A stretch of 35,090 bases of DNA, from positions 1 to 35,090 of the forward strand of contig UQRR01000011.1 of NCBI GenBank assembly GCA_900543455.1, given 5' to 3'. Each line of letters starts with the position of its first letter. Within the stretch, counting starts at the first letter, position 1. Shown piece after piece: positions 1 through 7,704 of this stretch. Made by a program: the position numbers and the translations under genes. The stretch comes from an uncultured Dialister sp. Lineage in GTDB: Bacteria > Bacillota > Negativicutes > Veillonellales > Dialisteraceae. The notes under the pieces were generated by a model. The model saw nothing but the letters and a program-made list of their open reading frames with translations, searched no databases and was not told where the DNA came from.

Positions 1-86
1 TTAAAAAGCTGATTTTTGGGGGAAAGGGGGAAGTATACCCTTTTCCTCTTGTTTTTTACTACCTGGAGTGAAAAAGGACACAAAAG

Positions 87-130
87 AAGGAGCTGTAAAG
101 AAATGAATCCTCATTTCTTCACAGCTCCTT
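87..130 (-). terminator. Long hairpin, possible terminator
   Basis: Two nearly perfect arms of about 19-20 bases (87-106 and 111-130) surround a 4-base loop. Read on the minus strand the hairpin is followed by a T-rich run (CTTTTGTG, then CCTTTTT). It lies downstream of the tRNA terminator and could be a second terminator for the same minus-strand transcript or serve a gene left of the window. Confidence 0.5.
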
Positions 131-140
131 TGGGTATATC

Positions 141-168
141 AAAAACACTCCTGCAAATGCAGGAGTGT
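141..168 (-). terminator. Rho-independent terminator of the tRNA-Cys gene
   Basis: A perfect 10-bp stem (CACTCCTGCA, 146-155, with TGCAGGAGTG, 158-167) is followed on the minus strand by five T residues (141-145). It starts 7 bases after the CCA end of the tRNA, so it should end the tRNA transcript. Confidence 0.85.
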
Positions 169-174
169 GATGGT

Positions 175-250
175 TGGAGGCGGTGCCCGGAGTTGAACAC
201 GGGGATAAGGGGCTTGCAGGCCCCACGCCTTAGCGCTTGGCTACACCGCC
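175..250 (-). tRNA. tRNA-Cys (GCA), structurally irregular
   Basis: The 7-bp acceptor stem (GGCGGTG with CACCGCC) is perfect. The discriminator base is U73, a main identity element for cysteinyl-tRNA synthetase, and CCA is encoded. The anticodon is GCA, preceded by U33. The rest is irregular. The D loop (AAGCGCTAA) lacks the usual GG pair. The anticodon arm pairs either as GGGGC/GCCCC with a 6-base loop, or as a 7-base loop closed by a C-C mismatch. The T stem (CCCG-T-G with CCGGG) has one extra T that must bulge out. A promoter and terminator flank it, so it appears to be transcribed as a single-gene unit. It may be a divergent working tRNA or a decaying copy; sequence alone does not decide. 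Confidence 0.8.
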
Positions 251-266
251 ATAGATGATGTTTTAT

Positions 267-295
267 AGTATATCGCATTTTTTCGAAAAAGTAAA
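267..295 (-). promoter_or_regulatory. Sigma-70-type promoter for the tRNA gene
   Basis: On the minus strand a TTTACT box (290-295) and a TATACT box (267-272) are separated by exactly 17 bases. The predicted start lies about 10 bases before the tRNA 5' end at 250. Confidence 0.6.
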
Positions 296-521
296 GGGAG
301 GAGGGTGAGCCCGTGGGGCGTGTCGCCTTTTGATGACGTGCGAAAGAGGGGGAGCGGGTTCTACAGGTTCAGAGGGTTCGGCGGGGATGGTGCGGCGCAT
401 AAAAATAAGAAGCGCCGTGAAGTATATGTGAGGCGATGCCCGAAAGTAGTATTCAAGTCACTAGTCACTCGAGGCTCCTAATCCCTAATCCCTAGCTACT
501 AGTCACCAGCTCACTCCCACC
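296..521. repeat. Repeat-rich spacer: dispersed repeats and a 7-bp-period tract
   Basis: No gene is seen here. 307-350 resembles 11384-11430 and 7527-7570 (GGGCGTG..GCC..TTTGAT..GCG..GAAAG). 388-420 contains GGTGCGGCGCATAAAA followed by a GCGCCG half, matched in reverse complement at about 4585-4619. 431-448 (GGCGATGCCCGAAAG) resembles 4451-4467. 456-517 is an irregular tract of AGTCACT, TAATCCC and AGTCACC units with a period near 7. It ends 2-5 bases from the stop codon of the glycosyltransferase gene. Confidence 0.6.
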
Positions 522-1976
522 TCACGCACGCTCGCGGATCCAGAGGTCGTACAGGCCGGGGATGCGAAGTTCACTGACAGGGCGTGCCTCTTCGAAGGCG
601 ACAAGGCAGGGCTCTTGGCTCTTGTCTTGGGCGATCAGGATCACATTGTCTCTCTGGAAGAGGTCTTCTTCTGCGATGAAGGGCATGACATTCTTTGCGT
701 TCCAAGAGAGAGTACCGGGTTTCATGCCGTCGATCTTGTCAGCGGGTTCTGCGCGGTAGATGGTTTTGCCGCTGTAGAAGACGGTGGAGGTGCGGTAGTC
801 ATGAAGGAAGGCGATGGTCTTGCCGGTGGTATCCATCTGGGCGAGGGCCTGTCCGGCCTCTTTTCCGGAGCGGGTGAGCATGAGGCCGGGGGCGAAGAAG
901 AGGGTGAGGATGGTGTAAATGGCGATGGTTGCGCAGCCGATTTTCTCGAAGCGTAAGGTGAGGTTCTGGTAAAGAATGGCAGTCAGGATGGAGAGGGAGA
1001 AGAGTCCGGGAAAGGTGTAGGTGGTATACTTGGTGGCGATGAGTTCGAAGAAAATATTTACGACGGCGAAATAAATGAAGAGGAGCTGCGTCGCATTTGA
1101 GAAATTTCGGAGATCGAGCTCTTTGCGTTTCCATTTCTTAAAAAGGCTGTAGGGGATGGTGAAGCTCCATGGGGCAAAGCCGATGAAGTAAATGATGAGG
1201 TAGAAGTACCATTTGTTCTTTGTCGGATGCTCGGAGACGGTGGCGCGGAGGAAGTTGTGGACGCCAAGGAAGTTTAAGAGGAAATCGGAGCCGTGGAGGT
1301 AGCACATGAGTCCGTACCACGCGCCGGTGATCACGGTGAAGAGGAGAAGGCCGGAGAAAAGGTGGACGCGCTTCATTTCTGCAAGGTCTTTGTTGTACGC
1401 GAGGAAGAGGAGGGCGGCAAGACCGGGGAGGAGAAGACCGATGGGGCCCTTGGTGAGGACGGCAAAGGCGGCGGCTATGTAGCAGAGGTAGTAGTATTTT
1501 CTATTTTCGGCATAGCCCAGGTAAAAGAAGGCGATCGCCATGCTCATGAAGAGGAAAAGGGTCGTGTCGGTGATGATGGCTTTCGAGAGAAGCCAGCATT
1601 CGACAGAGGTTCCAAGGATGATGGCGGAGAGCCAGCCGATCTTTTCGCTGTAGACGCGTCGGGCGAACCAGTAGGTGAAGAGGACGGAGGCGCTTCCGAG
1701 AAGGGCGGCGGGCAGGCGGGATGCCATTTCATTGAAGCCGAAGAGTGTGTAGGAAAGCGCCAGTTCCCAGTAGTAAAAGATGGGCTTGTCGTACCAGTAG
1801 TGCCCGTAGATCTGTGGGGAGATCCAGTCTCCGGAGAGAACCATTTCTTTGGCGGTGACGGCGTAGTTCGACTCGGCGGTGTCGGTGACGGGGAGGAGCT
1901 CGTTGCCGATGAGGTAGAGGAAGAGGGAACACATAAGAAGCGTGAGGTAGGGGTGCTTGCGAAGCAGGGTATACAT
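522..1976 (-). CDS. ArnT/PMT-family membrane glycosyltransferase (GT-C fold)
   Basis: 484 residues with about 11-12 hydrophobic membrane segments. The first periplasmic loop carries the family's acidic motif region (LPVTDTAESNYAVTAKEM, about residues 29-46) followed by the conserved W-YDKP-YYW stretch (residues 62-71). Both are typical of dolichyl-phosphate-mannose mannosyltransferase/ArnT-like enzymes that move a sugar from an undecaprenyl carrier to an acceptor on the outer face of the inner membrane. The ATG is set by AAGGAGG four bases upstream. The length fits the family (450-550). No lipid A or polymyxin-resistance genes (arnA-F) flank it, so the sugar and acceptor (lipid A, O-glycan or protein) are unknown. 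It is transcribed away from the two-component system. Confidence 0.85.
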   Translation of the reverse strand: MYTLLRKHPYLTLLMCSLFLYLIGNELLPVTDTAESNYAVTAKEMVLSGDWISPQIYGHYWYDKPIFYYWELALSYTLFGFNEMASRLPAALLGSASVLFTYWFARRVYSEKIGWLSAIILGTSVECWLLSKAIITDTTLFLFMSMAIAFFYLGYAENRKYYYLCYIAAAFAVLTKGPIGLLLPGLAALLFLAYNKDLAEMKRVHLFSGLLLFTVITGAWYGLMCYLHGSDFLLNFLGVHNFLRATVSEHPTKNKWYFYLIIYFIGFAPWSFTIPYSLFKKWKRKELDLRNFSNATQLLFIYFAVVNIFFELIATKYTTYTFPGLFSLSILTAILYQNLTLRFEKIGCATIAIYTILTLFFAPGLMLTRSGKEAGQALAQMDTTGKTIAFLHDYRTSTVFYSGKTIYRAEPADKIDGMKPGTLSWNAKNVMPFIAEEDLFQRDNVILIAQDKSQEPCLVAFEEARPVSELRIPGLYDLWIRERA

Positions 1977-2007
1977 AGGGCCTCCTTCAAATCATGGAAT
2001 TTCTATG

Positions 2008-2035
2008 GCTATAGCTTACTCGCAAGGCTTTACAA
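2008..2035 (-). promoter_or_regulatory. Candidate promoter of the glycosyltransferase gene
   Basis: Minus-strand TTGTAA (2030-2035) and TATAGC (2008-2013) boxes are 16 bases apart, about 30 bases before the ATG at 1976. Confidence 0.45.
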
Positions 2036-2147
2036 AATCGGGTGGAATGGTTAAAGGAAAGATAAACTGTAGAAATGAGGGTTGCGGTACGTGGCGATGG
2101 TGGGTATGATGGGAAAAGAACAAACAACGAGGAGTGAAGGTGCGGCG

Positions 2148-2153
2148 TATAAT
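2148..2153 (+). promoter_or_regulatory. Candidate -10 box for the histidine kinase operon
   Basis: A perfect TATAAT stands 44 bases before the kinase ATG. No good -35 hexamer is seen at the right distance, so this is a weak call; an activator may be needed. Confidence 0.3.
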
Positions 2154-2197
2154 CCCTGGCTGTTCATTCCGACCGCTCACTATTCCAAGGAGTTCCT

Positions 2198-3664
2198 ATG
2201 ACGATCAAGAAGAGCCTTATCCTGTCGCATGTCTCGATGTGCATCCTGCCATTTCTGATGACGTTCTTTGTACTCATGTCTTCCTTTTTGGGATTGTACC
2301 TGTACGCGAAGAGCGGGAATCATGTGATGGCGGAGAGTGATTTCCAGTTTCAGGTGATGAGCCAGGCGGTGCGGACGTCGATTTTCCATAATATCCGCCA
2401 TGACAGGGACCCGCATGAGGACCGCTGGGTGCTGGATGTCATGGACCCGATCGATTCGTATGTGGTGCTGTATCGGGACGGAGCCATCCTGCTGCAGTAT
2501 GGCAATGACGCGATGCAGCGACTGGTGGATGATCTGAAGCAGAAGAAGGTGCAGCAGGAGCTGGATGATGGCGGTATCAATGGGACATACAGCCGCACGC
2601 GTATGGGGCAGTACTCGTTCATGGAGCGGAGTGTGGTCGGCGGGCATGTGTACCACCTCTACATGCTGTCGCACAAGCCGGTGAACCGGAGCGATGCGGC
2701 GATCGAAGAAGCATTCCATGCGAGCAATCGATTCATCGTGGTCATGCTCATCGTTTTTATTGTACTCGCGAGTTATGGGCTGTCTCGATTCATCGTGCGG
2801 CGGATCCTGACGCCTTTGAAGGAGCTGGAGCGTGGGGCGCAGGCGGTGCAGCAGGGGAATCTGTCGGTGCGTCTTTCCCATCAGAGAAATGATGAATTCA
2901 CGCCGGCTATTTCTGCTTTCAATCTGATGACGGATAAGCTCTCACAGTCGCTTCGCGAGAGGGAAGCGGATGAGGCACGCAGAAAGGAGCTCATCGCCAG
3001 TATTTCGCATGATATCCGGACACCGCTGACGGCGATCCGCGCCTATGTAGAGGGGCTTCTCGACCATGTGGCAGATACGCCGGAAAAAGAGGCGCATTAT
3101 CTGCGTGTGATCGAGAAGAAATCGGAGGTTCTGGAGCGTCTGATCGAGCAGCAGCTGCTTCTGACGAAGATGGATCTGGGGGAGAAGGCGCTTCCGCTCG
3201 TACCGATCGATCTTTCGAAGCTGGTCACGGATTTCGTCGAGGAGAATCGTCTTCTCTGGGAAAAGCAGGGGGCAGATTTCCATATCGACAGCAAAGGGGT
3301 GCACAGGATGGCGGGAAATACGCTTCTTCTGGAGCGGATCTTGGAGAATCTCATCACGAACAGCATCCGCTATAAAAAGGAAGAGCGGGTGAAGATCGAC
3401 ATCAGGGTGGAAAGCAGCGGTGACCGTGTCCTGCTCACTGCCATAGACAATGGGAGCGGCGTAGCGGAGGAGGCGCTTTCCCGTCTCACGGAGGCCTTCT
3501 ATCGGACGGACCTCGCGAGAAGCCACACGGACAAGGGCAGCGGGCTCGGGCTTGCCATCGTAAAGCGGGCGGTGACACTCATGTATGGCACGCTGTCTAT
3601 GGATAATCGCACGCCGCACGGACTCTTGGTTCAGATTTCTTTTCCGAAGGAGGAAAAGTCATGA
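2198..3664 (+). CDS. Membrane sensor histidine kinase (HAMP, HisKA, HATPase)
   Basis: 488 residues. A first membrane helix (about 10-33) and a second (about 176-200) enclose an extracytoplasmic sensor region of about 140 residues with no domain I recognise. A HAMP linker follows, then HisKA with the phospho-acceptor His271 in SISHDIRTPLTAIRAY. The ATP-binding domain shows the N box (LENLITNSIRY), G1 box (AIDNGSGV) and G2 box (GSGLGLAIVKRAV). The start is set by AAGGAG seven bases upstream. The stop overlaps the response regulator start by 4 bases, so the pair is translationally coupled. The signal is unknown. Family knowledge: such kinases phosphorylate the Asp of the cognate OmpR-type regulator, here the adjacent gene. 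Confidence 0.95.
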   Translation: MTIKKSLILSHVSMCILPFLMTFFVLMSSFLGLYLYAKSGNHVMAESDFQFQVMSQAVRTSIFHNIRHDRDPHEDRWVLDVMDPIDSYVVLYRDGAILLQYGNDAMQRLVDDLKQKKVQQELDDGGINGTYSRTRMGQYSFMERSVVGGHVYHLYMLSHKPVNRSDAAIEEAFHASNRFIVVMLIVFIVLASYGLSRFIVRRILTPLKELERGAQAVQQGNLSVRLSHQRNDEFTPAISAFNLMTDKLSQSLREREADEARRKELIASISHDIRTPLTAIRAYVEGLLDHVADTPEKEAHYLRVIEKKSEVLERLIEQQLLLTKMDLGEKALPLVPIDLSKLVTDFVEENRLLWEKQGADFHIDSKGVHRMAGNTLLLERILENLITNSIRYKKEERVKIDIRVESSGDRVLLTAIDNGSGVAEEALSRLTEAFYRTDLARSHTDKGSGLGLAIVKRAVTLMYGTLSMDNRTPHGLLVQISFPKEEKS

Positions 3665-4347
3665 AACGTATATTGATCGTAGAAGATGATGAAGACATTG
3701 CTTCCATCGAGAAGGATTATCTGGAAGTCAGCGGGTATCAGGTGACGGTGGAAATCAATGGGACAAAGGGGCTGACGGAAGCACTCTCGGGCGAGTATGA
3801 TCTGATTCTTCTGGATATCATGCTGCCGGGGATGGACGGTTTTCAGATCTGTCGAAAGCTTCGAAGCAAGCTCGATATCCCGATCATGATGGTCACGGCA
3901 AAGCGGACGGATATCGATCAGATCCGGGGGCTGGGCTTTGGCGCCGATGATTATATCGAGAAACCGTTCTCCCCCGGCGTGCTGGTCGCAAAAGTGAAGT
4001 CGCAGCTCGCGCAGTATGAACGTCTCAAGGGGAAAAAGAAAGCAGGAGAGCGCATAACTCTGGGGGATATCGTGCTCGAGTCGGATACCCATCGCGTCTT
4101 CGTCCGCGGCGAAGAGAAAACGCTGCCGAATAAGGAATTCAAGCTGCTGGAGTATCTCATGCTTCATCCCGATGTCGTGTACAGCCGTGAAACCCTCTAC
4201 ACGCGCATCTGGGAGATGGATTCGCTCGGCAATACGGCGACCGTCCCCGTACATATCAACCGCGTCCGTGAGGCGGTGGAGAAGGATCCGGCGCATCCGA
4301 AGCATATCCTGACCATCTGGGGCGTGGGATATAAGTTTGTGCCGTAA
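3661..4347 (+). CDS. OmpR/PhoB-family response regulator
   Basis: 228 residues. The receiver domain (1-115) has the acidic pocket E8/D9, phosphorylation site D52 (LLLDIMLPGMDG), T79 and K101. The C-terminal winged helix (about 128-228) has the typical LPNKEFKLLEYLMLHP and GVGYKF motifs. It is co-transcribed with the histidine kinase by a 4-base ATGA overlap. It is expected to bind DNA as a dimer when phosphorylated. Target genes cannot be told from the window; the neighbouring glycosyltransferase is a possible but unproven target. Confidence 0.95.
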   Translation: MKRILIVEDDEDIASIEKDYLEVSGYQVTVEINGTKGLTEALSGEYDLILLDIMLPGMDGFQICRKLRSKLDIPIMMVTAKRTDIDQIRGLGFGADDYIEKPFSPGVLVAKVKSQLAQYERLKGKKKAGERITLGDIVLESDTHRVFVRGEEKTLPNKEFKLLEYLMLHPDVVYSRETLYTRIWEMDSLGNTATVPVHINRVREAVEKDPAHPKHILTIWGVGYKFVP

Positions 4348-4670
4348 AAGAAGGGTTCAGGGTTCGAGTTGATGGGTTCAGGGGTGTGGTGACAAATTAG
4401 AAATTAGAAATTAGAAATGGTGGTGGCTGCTTCGCCGCAAATATAAAATAGGGCGATGCCCTAAGGTCTGTGGAATGATAGGTTTCCCATGTAAGGAACC
4501 TTTTCAACTGTCCTGTTTCACTGCAAACGGAAAAGATTCCTCGGCTACGCTCGGAATGACGATACGCGCGAAGCGCCAGTCAAACATCCGCGGCGCTTTC
4601 ATAATTTTATGCGCCGCACCACAACCCTGAACCCGCCAACCTGAACCCTGAACCCCTAATCCCCAGTCAC
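4348..4670. repeat. Composite repeat spacer
   Basis: No gene is seen. From 4354, a GGGTTCA tract begins 7 bases after the response-regulator stop. 4390-4417 is AAATTAG repeated at period 7, then AAATGGTGGTGG and CTGCTTCGCCGC (4417-4440), a module also found in reverse complement at 13160-13200. 4451-4467 is GGGCGATGCCC. 4531-4575 is a GATTCCTCGG..CGCTCGGAATGACG repeat. About 4585-4619 is the reverse complement of the GGTGCGGCGCATAAAA element at 388. 4622-4670 is CTGAACC/TAATCCCC/AGTCACT units. Confidence 0.65.
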
Positions 4671-4671
4671 T

Positions 4672-4717
4672 AAAAAAGCACGTCATTCTCAAAATACGAG
4701 AATGACGTGCTTTTTTT
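4672..4717. terminator. Bidirectional rho-independent terminator
   Basis: A perfect 13-bp stem (GCACGTCATTCTC with GAGAATGACGTGC) is flanked by an A run on the left and a T run on the right, so it can stop transcription in both directions. It lies between the response regulator (+) and the AEC permease operon (-). Confidence 0.85.
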
Positions 4718-4723
4718 GCACAA

Positions 4724-4754
4724 CCCAAACAACTATCAACCAACAACAAACAAC
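4724..4754. repeat. AAC-rich tract with period near 7
   Basis: Irregular repeats of the type ACAACTA/TCAACCA/ACAACAA/ACAACTT run directly into the stop codon of the AEC permease gene. Confidence 0.5.
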
Positions 4755-5735
4755 TTATAATACAATCGGGAACAGGACACGCGCCAGGTAGATGACGCCG
4801 GTCATGGTGATGCAGGAGAGCAAGGTGCTCATCATGACGAGCTCGGTCGCGAAGTCTTCAAAATTGTGAAATTCGACGGCGTAGAGAACGGAGTTGACGG
4901 CGCCGGGGACGGAGGTCATGATGAGGATGGTCTGCTTCAGGACGGGGGACAGGTGGAGACCTGCGAGGTCAGAGAGCAGAAGGAGAAGATAGGCCAGAAG
5001 CGGAGCGATGACGAGGCGGATGGTGCAGCCGGCCCAGGCATCGATGTCTCGAAAGACGATGGTACTCCGATGGATCTGGATGCCGAGGGCGAGCATGACG
5101 ATGGAGACGAGGGCATTGGCACAGTTTTCAAAGACCGGCCAGAGGAAGACCTGTGTCATGTCAAAGCCGGAGAATTTGATGGTGAAGACGGCGACAAGGG
5201 TGTAGATGACGGGCATGTGGAAGATGACGGAGATCGCGTCGCGCGGCGTCAGTTTCCCTTTGCCGGCCTGATAAAGGCCGAGCGTATTCAGCGTCATATT
5301 CATCTGCACGAGGAGGATGGTGGCGCAGGCGCTCGCCTGTGCGAGGTAGGGAGTTTCTCCATCAATGACGTAGGGGGCATTGCCGAAGACGAGAGCGATC
5401 AGGGCGATGCCGATGTTTCCGTTATTGGAGAACATGGTGCCGTTTTTGAGGCACTCGATCTTCCCGACGGGCATCCCGCGGAATTTCCCATACGCCCAGG
5501 CGGCGAGCGCGATGAAGAACATCTGCACGAATGCCATGAGGAAGACGTTCAGGAGCGTCATGTCGATTTCCGCGACGTAGATGCTGTAGAAGATGAAGCT
5601 CGGCAGCACGATGAAGAAGGTGAGCTTATTGAGCGAGATGACATCAAGATGGTATCTGAGATCGAGCAGGTAGCCGATGGCGACGAAGACCAGAAGCGGC
5701 ACGATATTATCCGAAATGATTTGCAGGAAAGCCAT
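4755..5735 (-). CDS. AEC-family permease (auxin-efflux-carrier-like), copy 1
   Basis: 326 residues counted from the ATG at 5735, which has AAGGAGG seven bases upstream. The ORF is open further upstream but has no ribosome site there. The protein is almost entirely hydrophobic with about 10 membrane segments. It shows the family pattern of an N-terminal half ending in FSNNGNIGIALIALVFG (about 107-124) and a C-terminal half with ILIMTSVPGAVNSVLYAVEF. AEC members carry small carboxylates such as malate or other organic anions across the inner membrane; the substrate here is unknown. The gene follows its paralogue at 5746-6714 with the upstream stop codon adjoining this gene's Shine-Dalgarno site. 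Confidence 0.85.
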   Translation of the reverse strand: MAFLQIISDNIVPLLVFVAIGYLLDLRYHLDVISLNKLTFFIVLPSFIFYSIYVAEIDMTLLNVFLMAFVQMFFIALAAWAYGKFRGMPVGKIECLKNGTMFSNNGNIGIALIALVFGNAPYVIDGETPYLAQASACATILLVQMNMTLNTLGLYQAGKGKLTPRDAISVIFHMPVIYTLVAVFTIKFSGFDMTQVFLWPVFENCANALVSIVMLALGIQIHRSTIVFRDIDAWAGCTIRLVIAPLLAYLLLLLSDLAGLHLSPVLKQTILIMTSVPGAVNSVLYAVEFHNFEDFATELVMMSTLLSCITMTGVIYLARVLFPIVL

Positions 5736-5745
5736 GTCTGCCTCC

Positions 5746-6714
5746 TTAGATGGAAGCCGGGAAGAGGAGCCGGCAGAGGAAAAGCACAAGGGGAAGGGTG
5801 AGGATGGAAAGCGACATCTGCGTCATCAGAGATTTCCGGAAGAGAGAGTTCTGTGCGCTGCCGGCGGTGTCAGCCATGGAGAAATCCATGGCGCAGGGGA
5901 TAGCGGCGAAAAGAAGAAGGATTTCTTTTGCCAGATCATCCATCGACGGAAAAAGGGTGAGAAGGCCCAGCGCCAAGAGTGGCGATAGGAGGAGTTTCAC
6001 CAGCGCGGGAAGGAGGATGTCTTTGCTGACTGTGAAGCGATGGCTGCGTTGGATCATGACGCCGGTCGTGACCGCGGTCAGGACGACGAAAGCGCCGGTG
6101 AAGTGGTGCAGTACGGGATAGAGAAAGGTGCCTTTCAGCGGGATGCCGAAGTGCTGCGCAGCAAAGGCAAGAAGCGCGCCATAGAGGACGGGGGTCTGGA
6201 GTGCGCGAAAGAGGAGAGAGGAGAGGGAAGAGGATTCCTTCGCCACGATGGCGTGTCCGGCGGTGCGGAGCAGCAGGTGCGAAAAGGTGATCAGAAGAGA
6301 CAGGAGGGCGAGGGCTTTCGCCAGCTCCGGCGCTTCGCCGGCGGAGGCAAAGGGCGGATGCGAAAAGGTGAGGTAGGTGAGGACGCCGCCAAGGTAGCAG
6401 ACGTTCGGGCAGGAGCTGACGCCGCGGATGGCATGCTGGAGAGAAAGCTCTTGGGAGAGGCCTTTGGAAAGAAGGGCGGACAGCACGAAAAGGAGTGCCG
6501 TCAGAAGAAGCGCCGCCGGAAGCAGGAGGAAATCAGAGGTAGTAAGCGGGACCTGATACAGGCTGAAAAAGACGAAGCAGGGCAGAACCACGCGCGTGAT
6601 GACGATCTCGTAGGTCTTGACCTCGATCTTGAATTTGCCCGCTAGAAACCATCCGCCGCCCAGAAAAACGAGGATGGGGAGCACGTCGAACCAGATGATG
6701 TAAAGTATATCCAT
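5746..6714 (-). CDS. AEC-family permease-like membrane protein, copy 2
   Basis: 322 residues, about 10 membrane segments. The N-terminus begins directly in a membrane helix (DILYIIWFDVLPILVFLGGGWFLAGKF). It shares the AEC layout with the next gene (SSCPNVCYLGGVL near residue 100 in place of FSNNGNIGIAL; FAAIPCAMDFSMADTAGS near 285) but is diverged. AAAGGA precedes the ATG. Its stop adjoins the ribosome site of the downstream paralogue, so the two are one operon and probably made in similar amounts. It could form a heteromer with the partner or be a separate carrier; sequence does not decide. Confidence 0.75.
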   Translation of the reverse strand: MDILYIIWFDVLPILVFLGGGWFLAGKFKIEVKTYEIVITRVVLPCFVFFSLYQVPLTTSDFLLLPAALLLTALLFVLSALLSKGLSQELSLQHAIRGVSSCPNVCYLGGVLTYLTFSHPPFASAGEAPELAKALALLSLLITFSHLLLRTAGHAIVAKESSSLSSLLFRALQTPVLYGALLAFAAQHFGIPLKGTFLYPVLHHFTGAFVVLTAVTTGVMIQRSHRFTVSKDILLPALVKLLLSPLLALGLLTLFPSMDDLAKEILLLFAAIPCAMDFSMADTAGSAQNSLFRKSLMTQMSLSILTLPLVLFLCRLLFPASI

Positions 6715-6798
6715 GGGAGTCCTTTCGGAAAAATGAGGAATGAGACTTGAGGAGTGGAGGGGAAGGCTTCGCCGCCATTTTTATGGGGCTCTAAAGGC

Positions 6799-6890
6799 TG
6801 AAATCTGATTTCAGCGATCTGCCCTGATCCCCAGGCCACCAGTCACCAGTCACCAGTCACTAGTCACTAGCCACCAGCCACCAGTCCCCT
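6799..6890. repeat. Small hairpin and AGTCACC/AGTCACT heptad tract
   Basis: 6799-6817 is a hairpin (GCTGAAATC with GATTTCAGC). 6834-6890 consists of AGTCACC, AGTCACT and AGCCACC units in tandem at an exact 7-bp period over most of its length. It lies between the AEC operon (-) and the transglutaminase gene (+). Confidence 0.7.
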
Positions 6891-6953
6891 ATTTTTATAT
6901 CACTATAGTATACAACGGAATGGCGGGCGAATAAAGGGGCAGGAGGGCGGGCG

Positions 6954-7487
6954 GTGCGTGATGACAGTGCCAAGCAACGGGAGGACACGGTTCTTCCCGG
7001 TTATAAATATCCGTCCCGGCTGACGGAGCCGACGGATGAAATGAAAGATTTCCTGGCATCGCTTCCCCTTTCGGGGACGGATCTTGCGAAAGCACTCGCG
7101 ATCTCGACGGCGGTACACGAGCATTTCACCTACACTCCGGGGGCGACAGGCGTCTCCACGACGGCGGGGGAAGCCTTCCATCAGGCGAAGGGCGTGTGTC
7201 AGGACTATGCCCACGTCTTCCTCTCTCTCTGCCGCCTGTCCGGCATTCCGGCACGCTATGTGAGCGGTCTTCCTGAGGGGGAGGGGGTCAGTCACGCATG
7301 GGCGGAGATCTGGGATGACGGCTACTGGTATGGCGTCGATCCCACGCGTCATGTGCCGGTCGATGAAGGCTATCTGAAGCTCAGTATGGGCAGAGACTTC
7401 ACCGACTGTCCGATCGAATCAGGACTTTTCTCCGGCTATACGGACCAGCAGCAGAAGGTCTATATGAAGGTCTGTCAGGAACAGTAA
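6954..7487 (+). CDS. Small transglutaminase-like cysteine protease-fold protein
   Basis: 177 residues. The start is GTG, chosen because AGGAGG (6941-6946) lies seven bases upstream. The core has the transglutaminase-like triad: Cys in KGVCQDYAHVFLSLCR, then GIPARYVSGL, His in SHAWAEIW and Asp in YGVDPTRH. No signal peptide or membrane segment is visible, so it is probably cytoplasmic. The N-terminal beta domain (Bact_transglu_N, about 80 residues) found in many relatives is missing, making this a short, core-only version. Members act as peptidases or amidases rather than true cross-linkers; the substrate is unknown. It is monocistronic, followed by a strong terminator. Confidence 0.85.
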   Translation: MRDDSAKQREDTVLPGYKYPSRLTEPTDEMKDFLASLPLSGTDLAKALAISTAVHEHFTYTPGATGVSTTAGEAFHQAKGVCQDYAHVFLSLCRLSGIPARYVSGLPEGEGVSHAWAEIWDDGYWYGVDPTRHVPVDEGYLKLSMGRDFTDCPIESGLFSGYTDQQQKVYMKVCQEQ

Positions 7488-7517
7488 AAAACCTCTTCGC
7501 GAAAGCGGAGAGGTTTT
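7486..7517. terminator. Rho-independent terminator after the transglutaminase gene
   Basis: A stem AACCTCT(T)CGC with GCG(G)AGAGGTT closed by a GAAA loop, with A and T runs on either side. It starts at the stop codon of the gene and works on the plus strand. Confidence 0.85.
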
Positions 7518-7526
7518 TTACTGTTC

Positions 7527-7690
7527 CTGGGGTATGCTGCCCCTTGATGGTGGATGAAAGCCTTGCTTGAATGAGAAATTAGAAATGGTGGTGCGGCGCC
7601 AGATCCTTCGACTCAGTTCTCACTGTTCTGCCTTTACATTTTCGAACATCCGACATTTCACTCCGCTCAGGATGACGAAATGCGCCGCGG
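7527..7690. repeat. Dispersed repeats, including a copy of the GTCATCCTGAGCG family
   Basis: 7527-7570 resembles 11384-11430. 7572-7600 holds GAAATTAGAAATGGTGGTG. 7604-7685, read on the minus strand, aligns over about 80 bases with 13083-13167 (TTTCGTCATCCTGAGCGG ... CAGAACAGT ... GATCT). No coding sequence is seen. Confidence 0.6.
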
Positions 7691-7704
7691 AGGTTTGAAA
7701 ACCA

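Noticed and set aside
1..86. Left edge of the window as gene or element end
   Set aside because: AT-rich stretch with purine runs but no ORF with a ribosome site and no clear match to the repeat families.
4866..5801. 311-codon open frame on the plus strand
   Set aside because: It is antisense to the AEC permease and is a run of Asp/Glu/Gly residues typical of a shadow of a hydrophobic membrane protein.
6834..6890. Possible CRISPR array
   Set aside because: The repeat unit is 7 bases and no spacers of 25-40 bases separate longer conserved repeats; no cas gene is present.
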